Translations under genes and position numbers: made by a program | Part shown: positions 35,801 to 43,993 of the stretch, in pieces | Layout of the letters: each line of letters opens with the position of its first letter | Numbering within the stretch: the first letter of the stretch is position 1 | Notes under the pieces: model-generated | Told to the model about the DNA's origin: nothing | Databases searched by the model: none | Seen by the model: the letters and a program-made list of their open reading frames with translations, nothing else | DNA from: Janthinobacterium rivuli | Lineage (GTDB): Bacteria; Pseudomonadota; Gammaproteobacteria; Burkholderiales; Burkholderiaceae_D | Reading direction: 5' to 3' | NCBI RefSeq assembly: GCF_029690045.1 | Contig: NZ_CP121464.1 | Location: 3,410,001-3,474,000 of the forward strand | DNA length: 64,000 nucleotides

Positions 35801-37291
35801 ATGAGTGCCACCCGCCATTCGTTTTTCTTTTCCTTCGCCGAAAAATACACGGTGCTGCTGCTGGGCATTGTCGCCACCATGGTGCTGTCGCGCCTGCTGA
35901 CGCCGGCCGAGGTGGGCGTGTATTCGCTGGGTGCCGTGCTGGTGGCCCTGGCGCAAGTGGTGCGCGATTTTGGCGTGGGGCAATATCTGATTCAGGAAAA
36001 GCAGCTCGATACAGTGAAATTGCGGGCCGCGCTGGCCACCAGCCTGCTTGTCGCCTGGCTGCTGGCGGGCCTGGTGCTGCTGGCCAGCGGGCCGCTCGCG
36101 CAATTCTATGGCGAACCCCGGCTGACCCTCGTGCTGCGCTTGTTGTCCATCAATTTCCTGCTGATCCCGTTCAGCGCCTTGACGTTGCCGATGCTGCGCC
36201 GGCAATTGCGCTTTCGCGCCATCTATGCCATCAACGCGGCCAATAGCGTGGTCAACCTGCTGGTGGCCGTGCTGCTGGCGCTGCAGGGCTACAGTTACAT
36301 GAGCATGGTGTGGGCGGCGCTGGCCGGTTCCTGCGCCTCGCTGCTGGTGAGCCTGCTGGTCCGGCCCAAGGAGCTGCCGTGGCTGCCGGGACGGCGCGGC
36401 ATGGGCGATATCGCCCGCTTTGGCGCGTATGCGACGGGGGGCGGCCTCGTCGACGAGGCGGGCGTGGCGGCGCCGGACCTCATCATCGGCAAGCTGATCG
36501 GCATTGAAAGCCTGGCCCTGTTCGGCAAGGCGCAAAGCGTGCTCAATATCTTCAACCAGGCCATCACCAGCGCGATTTCTCCCGTCGTGTTTCCCCTGTT
36601 CGCGGCGCGTGCGCGCGAAGGTGGAGGACAGGGGGGACAGGGCGGACAGGGCGGGGCGGAACTCGTGTATTTGCGCACCATCAGCTACATGACGGCGCTG
36701 GCCTGGCCGTTTTTTCTCTTTCTCGCCTGCATGGCTTTGCCCCTGGTCAAGGTGTTGTATGGCACGCAATGGCTAGCCTGTGTGCCCTTGATACGCATCA
36801 TGTGCCTGTCTTCGGCCGTGTATAGCATGTTCAGCATGGCCCGCTACCTGTTCGTGGCGACGGGCCAGCTGCACGCGCAAGTGCGGCTCGATGCCTGCGC
36901 CGGCGTCATCAAGGTGGCGCTGCTGCTGGCCGCGGCGCCGTTCGGCCTGGTGGTGGTAGCTTGGGCCGTGGTGCTCAGCAACGTGCTGCGCAGCTGGCTG
37001 AACTACGGCTGCCTGCGGCGCTTGAGCGCGCTGGACTGGCGCATCCTGGCGCGGGCCTTGCGCAAGAGCCTGCTGCTTTGCGGTGTCAGCGCCGTCGCGC
37101 CCATCGCTTCGCTGCTGTGGCTGCCAACGGAAACCCCGGCGCTGCTGGCGCTGACGGGCACGGCGCTGGCCACCTTGCTGTGCTGGCTGGCCGGTCTGTT
37201 CCTCTTGGAACATGAGCTGGCCGGTGAGTTTTTGTTGTTGCAACGCAAGCTGGCGGGACGCTGGCTGGCAGTCAAATCCACGAAAGGGTGA
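35801..37291 (+). CDS. Wzx-type lipopolysaccharide/oligosaccharide flippase
   Basis: A 496-residue polytopic protein of the MOP exporter superfamily with about 12-14 membrane segments. The N-terminus R-L-L-T-P-A-E-V-G-V-Y-S-L-G is typical of Wzx/RfbX flippases. It would move the lipid-linked repeat unit from the cytoplasmic to the periplasmic face. A glycine-glutamine stretch (three G-G-Q units near residues 275-283) lies in a loop and is encoded by a 9-bp tandem repeat. The ATG is 15 bases after the fused glycosyltransferase gene. Confidence 0.88.
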   Translation: MSATRHSFFFSFAEKYTVLLLGIVATMVLSRLLTPAEVGVYSLGAVLVALAQVVRDFGVGQYLIQEKQLDTVKLRAALATSLLVAWLLAGLVLLASGPLAQFYGEPRLTLVLRLLSINFLLIPFSALTLPMLRRQLRFRAIYAINAANSVVNLLVAVLLALQGYSYMSMVWAALAGSCASLLVSLLVRPKELPWLPGRRGMGDIARFGAYATGGGLVDEAGVAAPDLIIGKLIGIESLALFGKAQSVLNIFNQAITSAISPVVFPLFAARAREGGGQGGQGGQGGAELVYLRTISYMTALAWPFFLFLACMALPLVKVLYGTQWLACVPLIRIMCLSSAVYSMFSMARYLFVATGQLHAQVRLDACAGVIKVALLLAAAPFGLVVVAWAVVLSNVLRSWLNYGCLRRLSALDWRILARALRKSLLLCGVSAVAPIASLLWLPTETPALLALTGTALATLLCWLAGLFLLEHELAGEFLLLQRKLAGRWLAVKSTKG

Positions 37292-37293
37292 CC

Positions 37294-38367
37294 ATGCGTG
37301 TCGGTATCTTGTCCTACCCGATGCTGTTCCAGCGCGACGGCGGCTTGCAGATCCAGGTACGCGAAACCATTGCCGCGTTGAACCGGCTACCCGTGCAGCC
37401 GGCGCGGCCCCTGGAAGTGCAGCTGGTCGACGCCAACCATGAGCGGCTGGCCGATTTCGACGTGCTGCACGTATTTTCGGCGAGCAACGGGACTTACCGC
37501 ATCATGGAAATGGCCAGCGAGCAAGGCGTGCCCGTGGTGCTGTCGCCGCTGCTGTCGCCGGGCTGGGGCCGGGCCAGCGCCTGGCGCGCACGGCTGGCCG
37601 ACCGGCTGGCGGGGCGCCTGACGGAGTGGATGGTGCAAACGAGCTATGCGCAAACCCGGCGCGCCTTGCAGCTGGCCGACGTGGTGATCGCCCTGGGCGA
37701 GGCCGAGCGCGACGCCATTGCGCAAGGTTTCGGCATGCCGGCCGACGCCATTCGCGTCTTGCCAAATGGAATCAACCCGCATTTCTTCACGGCCAATGGC
37801 GATCTGTTCCTGCGCGAAACGGGCATCGCCGGACCGTTCGTGCTGATGGTGGGCAGCATTTCGCCCTACAAGAACCAGCTGGGGCTGGCGCAGGCGCTGG
37901 CGGGTGCCGGCTTGCCCCTGGTGCTGATCGGCGCCGCGCCGCGCGAGCAGCAAGCGTATCTGCAACTGTTGCTGGACTTGCCGCACGTCAGCTGGCTGGG
38001 CGCGCTCGACCACGCCGATCCGCTGCTGGCCAGCGCCTACCATGCGGCGGCCGTGGCGGCTTTGCCCAGCCAGGGCGAGGTGTTTCCCTTGAGCGTGCTC
38101 GAAGCGCTGGCGGCCGGCACGCCCGTCGTCATGACGGCGCAAAGCGCGCTGGACTTGCCCGATTCCGCCTTCGCGCTGCGCAAGGTGCGCTGGGACGACG
38201 GCCCCGCGCAGCGCCAGGCCATCCTCGAACTGCTGGCGCTGCCCCCCGAACGCGCTCGCGTGCAAGCGCTGGTGGAGCGCTTTACGTGGGAGCGGGTGGC
38301 GGCCCAGATCGCCGATTGTTACTACCAGGCCCAGTCCTTGCCTGCCAGGAGGCAGCATGCTGTTTAA
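37294..38367 (+). CDS. Glycosyltransferase family 4 protein
   Basis: A 357-residue GT-B enzyme. It shows P-N-G-I-N before the C-terminal domain, M-V-G-S-I-S-P-Y-K-N-Q as the domain start, and E-V-F-P-L-S-V-L-E-A-L-A-A-G-T-P as the donor-sugar EX7E-type motif. A GTG in frame at 37288 overlaps the flippase stop, but the ATG at 37294 with GAAAGGG upstream is preferred. Its 3' end overlaps the MBOAT gene by 11 bases. Sugar specificity is unknown. Confidence 0.87.
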   Translation: MRVGILSYPMLFQRDGGLQIQVRETIAALNRLPVQPARPLEVQLVDANHERLADFDVLHVFSASNGTYRIMEMASEQGVPVVLSPLLSPGWGRASAWRARLADRLAGRLTEWMVQTSYAQTRRALQLADVVIALGEAERDAIAQGFGMPADAIRVLPNGINPHFFTANGDLFLRETGIAGPFVLMVGSISPYKNQLGLAQALAGAGLPLVLIGAAPREQQAYLQLLLDLPHVSWLGALDHADPLLASAYHAAAVAALPSQGEVFPLSVLEALAAGTPVVMTAQSALDLPDSAFALRKVRWDDGPAQRQAILELLALPPERARVQALVERFTWERVAAQIADCYYQAQSLPARRQHAV

Positions 38368-39904
38368 TTCCTTCGCCTTCCTGTTCGGCTATCTGCCCAT
38401 CGTGCTGGCCGGCTATTTTCTGCTGGACCGCTGGGCGTCTGCCGGGGGCGCCAAGGCCAGCTGGCGCCTGGCACCGGCCGCCTGGCTGGCGCTCGCCTCG
38501 TTATTCTTCTATGCCTGGTGGGACGTGCGCTACCTGCCGCTGTTGCTGGCCTCGATCTGCGTCAACTACGGCGCCGGGCGCCTGATCGGCTCCTGCGCGG
38601 GCGCGGCCCGCAAGCGTGCGCTGGTCGCGGCCCTGGCCTTGAACCTGGGGCTGCTCGCCTACTACAAATATGCGAATTTCTTTATCGACAGCGTCAATGC
38701 CGTGGCCGCCAGCAGCGGAGGTCTGCCGTGGGCTGGCCTCGACATCATCCTGCCGATCGGCATCTCTTTCTTTACCTTCACGCAGATCGCCTTCCTCGTC
38801 GATTGCTACCGGGGCGAGGTGCGCGAGTACCGTTTCATCCACTATGTGCTGTTCGTCAGTTATTTCCCCCACCTGATCGCCGGACCCGTGCTGCACCACC
38901 GCGACATGATGCCGCAGTTCGCCGACCCGGCCAACGCCCATCCGCGCGCTGCCAATTTCGCCATCGGCTTGTCGATCTTTACCATAGGCCTGGCAAAAAA
39001 GGTGCTGATCGCCGACAACCTGTCGCCGCTGGCCATCCCTGTTTTTGCGGCCGGCGCGCAGCCGACCCTGATTGAAGCGTGGATCGGCGTGCTGGCCTAT
39101 ACTTTCCAGCTGTATTTCGACTTTTCCGGCTATTCCGACATGGCCATCGGCCTGTCGCGCCTGTTCGGCGTGAAATTGCCGCTGAACTTCAATTCGCCGT
39201 ACAAGGCGGCCAATATCGCGGACTTCTGGCGCCGCTGGCACATGACCTTGTCGCGTTTCCTGCGCGACTATTTATATATTCCGCTAGGCGGCAGCCGGCG
39301 CGGCGAGGCCATGCGCTACCGCAACCTGATGCTGACCATGCTGCTGGGCGGCCTGTGGCATGGCGCCGGCTGGACTTTTGTCATCTGGGGCGGCTTGCAC
39401 GGCCTGTACCTGGTGCTGCAGCAGGCGTGGCAGCGCATGTTTGGCGCGGCAACGGCGCGCTGGTGGCCGAGCTTGCTGACTTTTCTTGCCGTCATGCTGG
39501 CCTGGATCTTTTTCCGCGCGCCTGACGTGGCCACGGCTTGGGACATCACGGGCGCGCTGGTGGGCGCGAACGGCGTGAGCTTGCCGCGCGGCCTGGCCAG
39601 TCACGCGGCCAGTCTGGCGCAGTGGGGCATGCATCCGGCGTTCGACGGCATCCGCTGGATCGAACTGGTGGGTCCGGGCTTGCCCGTGCTGCTGGGCGCC
39701 ATGCTGCTGGCTTTCCGGGCGCCGAACACGCAAGAAATTTTCTTTCTCTACGAGCCTGCCATTGAAAGAATATTTCAACCGGCTGGGCGCTGGGCCTTCA
39801 GCTGGCGGCCCACGCCGCGCTGGAGCCTGGGCTTTGCCGCGCTGTTCATCGCCTGCATTTTCGGCATGAACCGGGTTACCGAATTTCTCTACTTTCAATT
39901 CTGA
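38357..39904 (+). CDS. MBOAT O-acyltransferase, AlgI-like
   Basis: A 515-residue polytopic membrane protein of the MBOAT family. It contains A-D-F-W-R-R-W-H-M-T-L-S-R-F-L-R-D-Y and G-G-L-W-H-G-A-G-W with the invariant histidine, and begins L-F-N-S-F-A-F-L-F-G-Y-L-P like AlgI. It would pass acyl groups across the inner membrane for O-acylation of the polysaccharide. The following SGNH-like gene is its natural partner, as in the alginate AlgI/AlgJ arrangement. The start overlaps the previous gene by 11 bases. Confidence 0.92.
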   Translation: MLFNSFAFLFGYLPIVLAGYFLLDRWASAGGAKASWRLAPAAWLALASLFFYAWWDVRYLPLLLASICVNYGAGRLIGSCAGAARKRALVAALALNLGLLAYYKYANFFIDSVNAVAASSGGLPWAGLDIILPIGISFFTFTQIAFLVDCYRGEVREYRFIHYVLFVSYFPHLIAGPVLHHRDMMPQFADPANAHPRAANFAIGLSIFTIGLAKKVLIADNLSPLAIPVFAAGAQPTLIEAWIGVLAYTFQLYFDFSGYSDMAIGLSRLFGVKLPLNFNSPYKAANIADFWRRWHMTLSRFLRDYLYIPLGGSRRGEAMRYRNLMLTMLLGGLWHGAGWTFVIWGGLHGLYLVLQQAWQRMFGAATARWWPSLLTFLAVMLAWIFFRAPDVATAWDITGALVGANGVSLPRGLASHAASLAQWGMHPAFDGIRWIELVGPGLPVLLGAMLLAFRAPNTQEIFFLYEPAIERIFQPAGRWAFSWRPTPRWSLGFAALFIACIFGMNRVTEFLYFQF

Positions 39905-39906
39905 CC

Positions 39907-41100
39907 ATGGATACCATTGCCCGCCGCTACCTCGCCATCTTCCTTGCCTGCGCGCTGGCCGCGCTGGCCCTGGTCTCCGCCGTCAATTACCACGTCGATC
40001 CATACTTGCTGCACCAGTGGGACAGCCCGCTGCTGCAGCGATTGCGGCCGACGACCGAAAAGCTCAGCGTGTGGGGCAAGACGTACGCCGTGGCGCGCTA
40101 CCGGCCCGCTGTCGTGTATATCGGCAATTCGCGTACGGAAATGGGTTTGCCGGCCAGTAGCATGCGTACCTTGTTCAATGGCAAGAGCGTCTTCAACAGC
40201 GCCGTCTCGGGCGCTTCGATCGGCGACGCCATCCGCCTGGCCGAACACGCGGCCCGGGTCAGCCATGTCGACACCCTCGTGTGGGGCATCGACGCGCCCT
40301 CGTTTTCCCTGGAACTGGGCTCGGCCGGCGTGGAGCCGGGCTTGACGGATGACGGCCCCGCGTTTTTCGCGCGGCGTGCCTTGCTCAACATCAAGCGCGG
40401 CCTGACGGTAGACATGACCCACGACAGCTGGCGCATCCTCAGCGGCACTTATGACGGCGTGTGCCTGTCCAGCCTGGCCCTGCACGGCCAGCGCGACGAG
40501 TCCTGCATCACCAGCCGCAACCACGGCTGGGCCGGCACGGCGCGCGCCTTCAAGCCGCGGCTGCAGGAGTTCGGCGATGGCCTGGGGCCGACGGCGCCCG
40601 CGCTGCAGGCCTTCGATGCGAGCGTCGGGAAGCTGTGCCGGGGCGGCACGCGTTTGCGCCTGTACATCAATCCCACGCACGCGCTCACGCTCGACGCCCT
40701 GTACTGGCGCGGCAAATGGGATGCCATGGAAGCATGGCAGCGCGACCTGGCGCAGATGGCCGGGCGCTACCGCAGCCAGGGGTGCGACGTGCGCGTGTAT
40801 GATTTTTCCGGCTTCAACAGCATCACCAGCGAATCGATTCCGCAAGTGACAGGGGCGCGCGAGATGCGTTATTACTGGGAAGCGTCGCACTACCGCGACA
40901 ATGTGGGCCGCTTCATCCTGGCGCGCCTGTTCGGCGGCCCGGTACCGCCGCCGGCGGACTTCGGCGCCGAGCTGACGGAAACCGGCATCGCGGCCCACCA
41001 GGCGGCCATGCGTGCCGCGCGCGAGCGCTACCACGCGCAGCACGCCGTGGAAACGGCATATCTGCGCCACGTGCTCACCTTGCCACGCGAACCCAAATAG
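39907..41100 (+). CDS. AlgJ/DltD-like SGNH-type periplasmic protein
   Basis: A 397-residue protein with one N-terminal membrane anchor (residues 8-28) and a periplasmic domain. I-G-N-S-R-T-E-M-G near residue 80 looks like the SGNH serine block, and W-E-A-S-H-Y-R-D-N near residue 325 could supply the histidine. It immediately follows the MBOAT gene (2-base gap), so it probably finishes acyl transfer to the polymer. It is the last gene of this plus-strand operon. Confidence 0.72.
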   Translation: MDTIARRYLAIFLACALAALALVSAVNYHVDPYLLHQWDSPLLQRLRPTTEKLSVWGKTYAVARYRPAVVYIGNSRTEMGLPASSMRTLFNGKSVFNSAVSGASIGDAIRLAEHAARVSHVDTLVWGIDAPSFSLELGSAGVEPGLTDDGPAFFARRALLNIKRGLTVDMTHDSWRILSGTYDGVCLSSLALHGQRDESCITSRNHGWAGTARAFKPRLQEFGDGLGPTAPALQAFDASVGKLCRGGTRLRLYINPTHALTLDALYWRGKWDAMEAWQRDLAQMAGRYRSQGCDVRVYDFSGFNSITSESIPQVTGAREMRYYWEASHYRDNVGRFILARLFGGPVPPPADFGAELTETGIAAHQAAMRAARERYHAQHAVETAYLRHVLTLPREPK

Positions 41101-41146
41101 GCGGCCAGGGAAGCCAGGCGTACACCGTGGGGCAGGGCGCTTGCGC

Positions 41147-41152
41147 TATGAT
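41147..41152 (+). promoter_or_regulatory. Candidate -10 element of the lactate dehydrogenase gene
   Basis: TATGAT preceded by GC lies 36 bases before the ATG at 41188. No clear -35 hexamer is seen. Confidence 0.35.
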
Positions 41153-41187
41153 GGTGTTTTGCCATCCAGCAAGTTCCAGGACGCCCC

Positions 41188-42192
41188 ATGAAAATCGCCT
41201 TCTTTGCCAGCCAGCCCTACGACCGCCGTTTCTTCGATGAAGCCTTGCCGTTCCAGCCGGACTCCGCCGGCATCGAACTGGTCTACCACAGCGCCTTGCT
41301 GAGCCAGGAAACCGTGGTCCTGGCGCAAGGGGCCGACGCGGTCTGCGTCTTCGTCAACGACGTGCTCGACGCGACTGTGCTCGAATCGCTGCACGGTTAC
41401 GGCGTGCGCGCCATCCTGCTGCGCTGCGCCGGCTACAACAACCTCGACCTGGAAGCGGCCCGGCGCCTGGGCCTGTTTGTCGCCCGCGTGCCCGCGTATT
41501 CGCCGGAAGCCGTGGCCGAATACACCTTGGCCCTCGTGCAGACCCTGAACCGCCACACGCACCGCGCCTACGCCCGCGTGCGCGAAGGCAATTTCTCGCT
41601 GGACGGCTTGCTGGGCGCCACCTTGCACGGAAAAACGGTTGGCATCGTCGGCACGGGCAAGATCGGCCTGGCAACGGCGCGCATCTTCAAAGGCTTTGGC
41701 TGCACGGTGCTGGGCCACGACCCGTATCCGGCGCCCGCGTTCGGGGAACTGGGCAGCATGGTGGAACTGCCGCGACTGCTGGCCGAGTCCGACATCGTCT
41801 CGCTGCATTGCCCCTTGATGGACAGCACGCGCCACATGATCAGCGAAGCAACCTTGCCGCTGATGAAGAAGGGCGCCATGCTGGTGAACACCTCGCGTGG
41901 CGGCCTGATCGACACGGGAGCTGTCATCGAGGCGCTCAAATCGCGCCAGCTCGGTTCCCTGGCCATCGACGTCTACGAGCAGGAAAGCAATTTGTTCTTC
42001 CAGGACCGTTCGTCCGACATTATCGACGACGACATCTTCCAGCGCTTGATGACCTTCCCGAACGTGCTGGTGACGGGCCACCAGGGCTTTTTCACCAGCG
42101 AAGCGCTGCGCGAGATCGCCGCCATCACGTATCACAACCTGGCGTGCTTCCGTGAAGGCAAGGCGTGTGAAAACAGCGTCTTAAGCAGCTGA
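41188..42192 (+). CDS. ldhA: D-lactate dehydrogenase / D-2-hydroxyacid dehydrogenase
   Basis: A 334-residue NAD-dependent dehydrogenase of the D-2-hydroxyacid family, close to fermentative LdhA. It shows the Rossmann loop G-T-G-K-I-G-L-A-T-A, the catalytic arginine and glutamate regions (N-T-S-R-G-G-L-I-D-T and Y-E-Q-E-S-N-L-F-F), and a histidine in T-G-H-Q-G-F-F-T. The E-Q-E-S-x-L-F-F segment is characteristic of LdhA-type enzymes. It reduces pyruvate to D-lactate in the cytoplasm. It has its own likely promoter and converges with the TfoX-like gene, overlapping it by 12 bases. Confidence 0.88.
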   Translation: MKIAFFASQPYDRRFFDEALPFQPDSAGIELVYHSALLSQETVVLAQGADAVCVFVNDVLDATVLESLHGYGVRAILLRCAGYNNLDLEAARRLGLFVARVPAYSPEAVAEYTLALVQTLNRHTHRAYARVREGNFSLDGLLGATLHGKTVGIVGTGKIGLATARIFKGFGCTVLGHDPYPAPAFGELGSMVELPRLLAESDIVSLHCPLMDSTRHMISEATLPLMKKGAMLVNTSRGGLIDTGAVIEALKSRQLGSLAIDVYEQESNLFFQDRSSDIIDDDIFQRLMTFPNVLVTGHQGFFTSEALREIAAITYHNLACFREGKACENSVLSS

Positions 42193-42543
42193 CGCCGGTT
42201 TTTTAGGCTTGGGCGGCGGCTTGGGTTTCGGCAGCGGCAAGGCGTCGGCCGTGCGCCGCGCCAGCTGGCTGAGCCAGTCGCGCTCGTCCCACAGCCCGCC
42301 ATCGATGAGGAAATACGGCTTGGCTTGCGGATAGGGCGGCGCTTCCTGCAGAGTGCCTTGCGCACTGATCCAGGCGCGTCCCGCGTCCGTTGGCTTGATG
42401 AACAGCTGGTCGTCGGCGACGATGGCGAACATCTTGCCGTCGCAATACAAACCATATTCCCCAAACATTTTCTTTGCGCTGATGCTGCCCGCGCCCGCCA
42501 TCTGGTCGAGCAAAAAATCCACCGTGCCTTGCTGTGATGCCAT
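42181..42543 (-). CDS. TfoX/Sxy N-terminal-domain protein
   Basis: A 120-residue protein matching the TfoX N-terminal domain: A-K-K-M-F-G-E-Y-G-L-Y-C-D-G-K-M-F-A near residues 23-40, then K-P-T-D and P-Y-F-L-I-D. It lacks the C-terminal TfoX domain and ends in a lysine-proline-rich tail. Stand-alone copies are common and are not proven competence regulators. GGAGG precedes the ATG at 42543. Confidence 0.85.
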   Translation of the reverse strand: MASQQGTVDFLLDQMAGAGSISAKKMFGEYGLYCDGKMFAIVADDQLFIKPTDAGRAWISAQGTLQEAPPYPQAKPYFLIDGGLWDERDWLSQLARRTADALPLPKPKPPPKPKKPASAA

Positions 42544-42564
42544 GTCGTCCTCCGTGTGAAGGAA

Positions 42565-42607
42565 TAGTGTAGCGCACTGGCAAGGAGAGGCCGGTGCGGC
42601 TACACTA
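42565..42607. promoter_or_regulatory. Symmetrical divergent promoter region
   Basis: TAGTGTAGC-GCACTGG (42565-42580) and CCGGTGC-G-GCTACACTA (42591-42607) form a long inverted repeat with one bulge and one G-T pair, around a 10-base spacer. Each arm contains TACACT reading outward, so the two arms may be the -10 elements of the divergent TfoX-like and small plus-strand genes, or an operator covering both. Confidence 0.45.
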
Positions 42608-42639
42608 CGGCCATTGATTTTTTCGCATGACTTCCCCCC

Positions 42640-42873
42640 ATGACAACCGAGCATATTATTCACCGCGGCATCCGCATTACCACCCTGGCCGCCAGCGACG
42701 CCATCGAAACCCATTGCGCACCGGGCCACACAGCCATCCGCCAGCAGGCCGACGGCTGGTGGCTGTATTTTGTCGATGAAGATGGCAAGGTCGACGGCTA
42801 CGACAGCCCGTTCGCCAGCCATGCCGAAGCGCTGTGGGCGGCCAAGGCCGCAGCCGAGTTCAGCGCACAATGA
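42640..42873 (+). CDS. Small hypothetical protein
   Basis: A 77-residue soluble acidic protein of unknown function. It contains an aromatic core G-W-W-L-Y-F-V-D-E-D-G-K-V-D-G-Y-D and a C-terminal alanine-rich helix. Its stop overlaps the ATG of the MepB-like gene (ATGA), so the two are co-translated. A TACACT at 42601 may be its -10. Confidence 0.7.
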   Translation: MTTEHIIHRGIRITTLAASDAIETHCAPGHTAIRQQADGWWLYFVDEDGKVDGYDSPFASHAEALWAAKAAAEFSAQ

Positions 42874-43331
42874 AGACCAGTCCCTGGGCTTTCCTGGGCT
42901 TGCCGCAAGCGCCCGTGCCGGAAGCGGAAAGCGCGGAATACGGCGCCTGCCGTGCCGAACTGCACGGCAAGCGCCTGGTCTTGCGCGTGGCGAAAACCAC
43001 GCCGACAAAAACCGGCCAGTTCGTCACCATCTGGAAGCGCCCCCATCCCGACGCCGACATCGCCCCGCTGGACGAAGCGGACCCTTTTGACGTCGTCATC
43101 ATCGCCGTCGGCGATGAGGTACAGCACGGCTTTTTCATTTTCCCGCGCAGCGTGCTGCTGGAACGGGGCGTGATGTCGCGCGCCGGCCAAGGCGGCAAAC
43201 GGGCGCTGCGCGTGTATCCGCCCTGGTGCGTGCCGGAATCGGTCCAGGCTTTGCGCACGCAGCGCTGGCAGAGTGCCTGTTTTGTGGCGGCGGGAGATCA
43301 ACGAAGGCTGGAACAACTGTTCGGGCAGTGA
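42870..43331 (+). CDS. MepB-family protein
   Basis: A 153-residue protein resembling the MepB family: it has E-S-A-E-Y-G-A-C near the N-terminus, F-V-T-I-W-K-R-P, and F-F-I-F-P-R-S-V-L-L-E-R-G-V in the second half, followed by R-V-Y-P-P-W. MepB was named from the staphylococcal mepRAB operon; its biochemical role is not established. It starts within the stop of the preceding small gene. Confidence 0.75.
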   Translation: MKTSPWAFLGLPQAPVPEAESAEYGACRAELHGKRLVLRVAKTTPTKTGQFVTIWKRPHPDADIAPLDEADPFDVVIIAVGDEVQHGFFIFPRSVLLERGVMSRAGQGGKRALRVYPPWCVPESVQALRTQRWQSACFVAAGDQRRLEQLFGQ

Positions 43332-43469
43332 TTGTCGGTGGTAGCACAAGTTCCGTAGTGCAGGTTCAAGCCGGTGGTGTAGTTGCAGGCGATAACTGGC
43401 TGCTGCACTTGAACCCCTCGGTTCTTTACGCTCCGGGCCCGCTGGCTCAGCTACAAGTTAGGTTGCGAT

Positions 43470-43769
43470 ATGGAGTATTCATTTTCACGCTTGATAATTG
43501 CGGCCAGTTTGGCTTGTTTAATCATGGGTGCGGCCGCTCTTCAACAGATGCGCCTTGGTCGCCCCATCGCTAAAGTAAAATACTTTCTGCTTAAATTGGC
43601 GGTGTTGGTCTGGCTGGTGAGTGGACGATTTGTCGGAACATTCTACAGTCATGGATTCGATGTGGCGTGGTACATTTTTGGTGCCGCCGTCAGTCTGGCC
43701 GGATGTATCGTTGCAGGCATTGCGGTGCTTGCCTGGGCGGTTTTCACAAGGCGCAAGCAGGACAGATAA
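43470..43769 (+). CDS. Small membrane protein, hypothetical
   Basis: A 99-residue protein with three predicted hydrophobic segments (about 7-24, 38-54 and 65-90) and a basic C-terminus R-R-K-Q-D-R. No family was recognised. There is no strong ribosome site before the ATG, so expression is uncertain. Confidence 0.4.
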   Translation: MEYSFSRLIIAASLACLIMGAAALQQMRLGRPIAKVKYFLLKLAVLVWLVSGRFVGTFYSHGFDVAWYIFGAAVSLAGCIVAGIAVLAWAVFTRRKQDR

Positions 43770-43993
43770 TAGACTGTATGAAGTGACGAATTTCGTTGCC
43801 GACCGATATTTGCTTCCCGCTGCGGATGCAATCGGTCACGCCAGCAAAGGCGGAACGCAACGCATCCGGGAATATGACCGCCCATGGCCGATATCTGACG
43901 GCCTGTCGCAATCCTGCATTGCGCCCGTACAAGGTAAGGTATCGTCAACTTTTCCTTCCTGGCATCCATCAACCACCATTGAAAGAAGCGTTC

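Noticed and set aside
43226..43573. A 115-codon plus-strand frame overlapping the MepB-like gene end
   Set aside because: It shares its first part with the MepB-like gene in another frame and has no family match or ribosome site.
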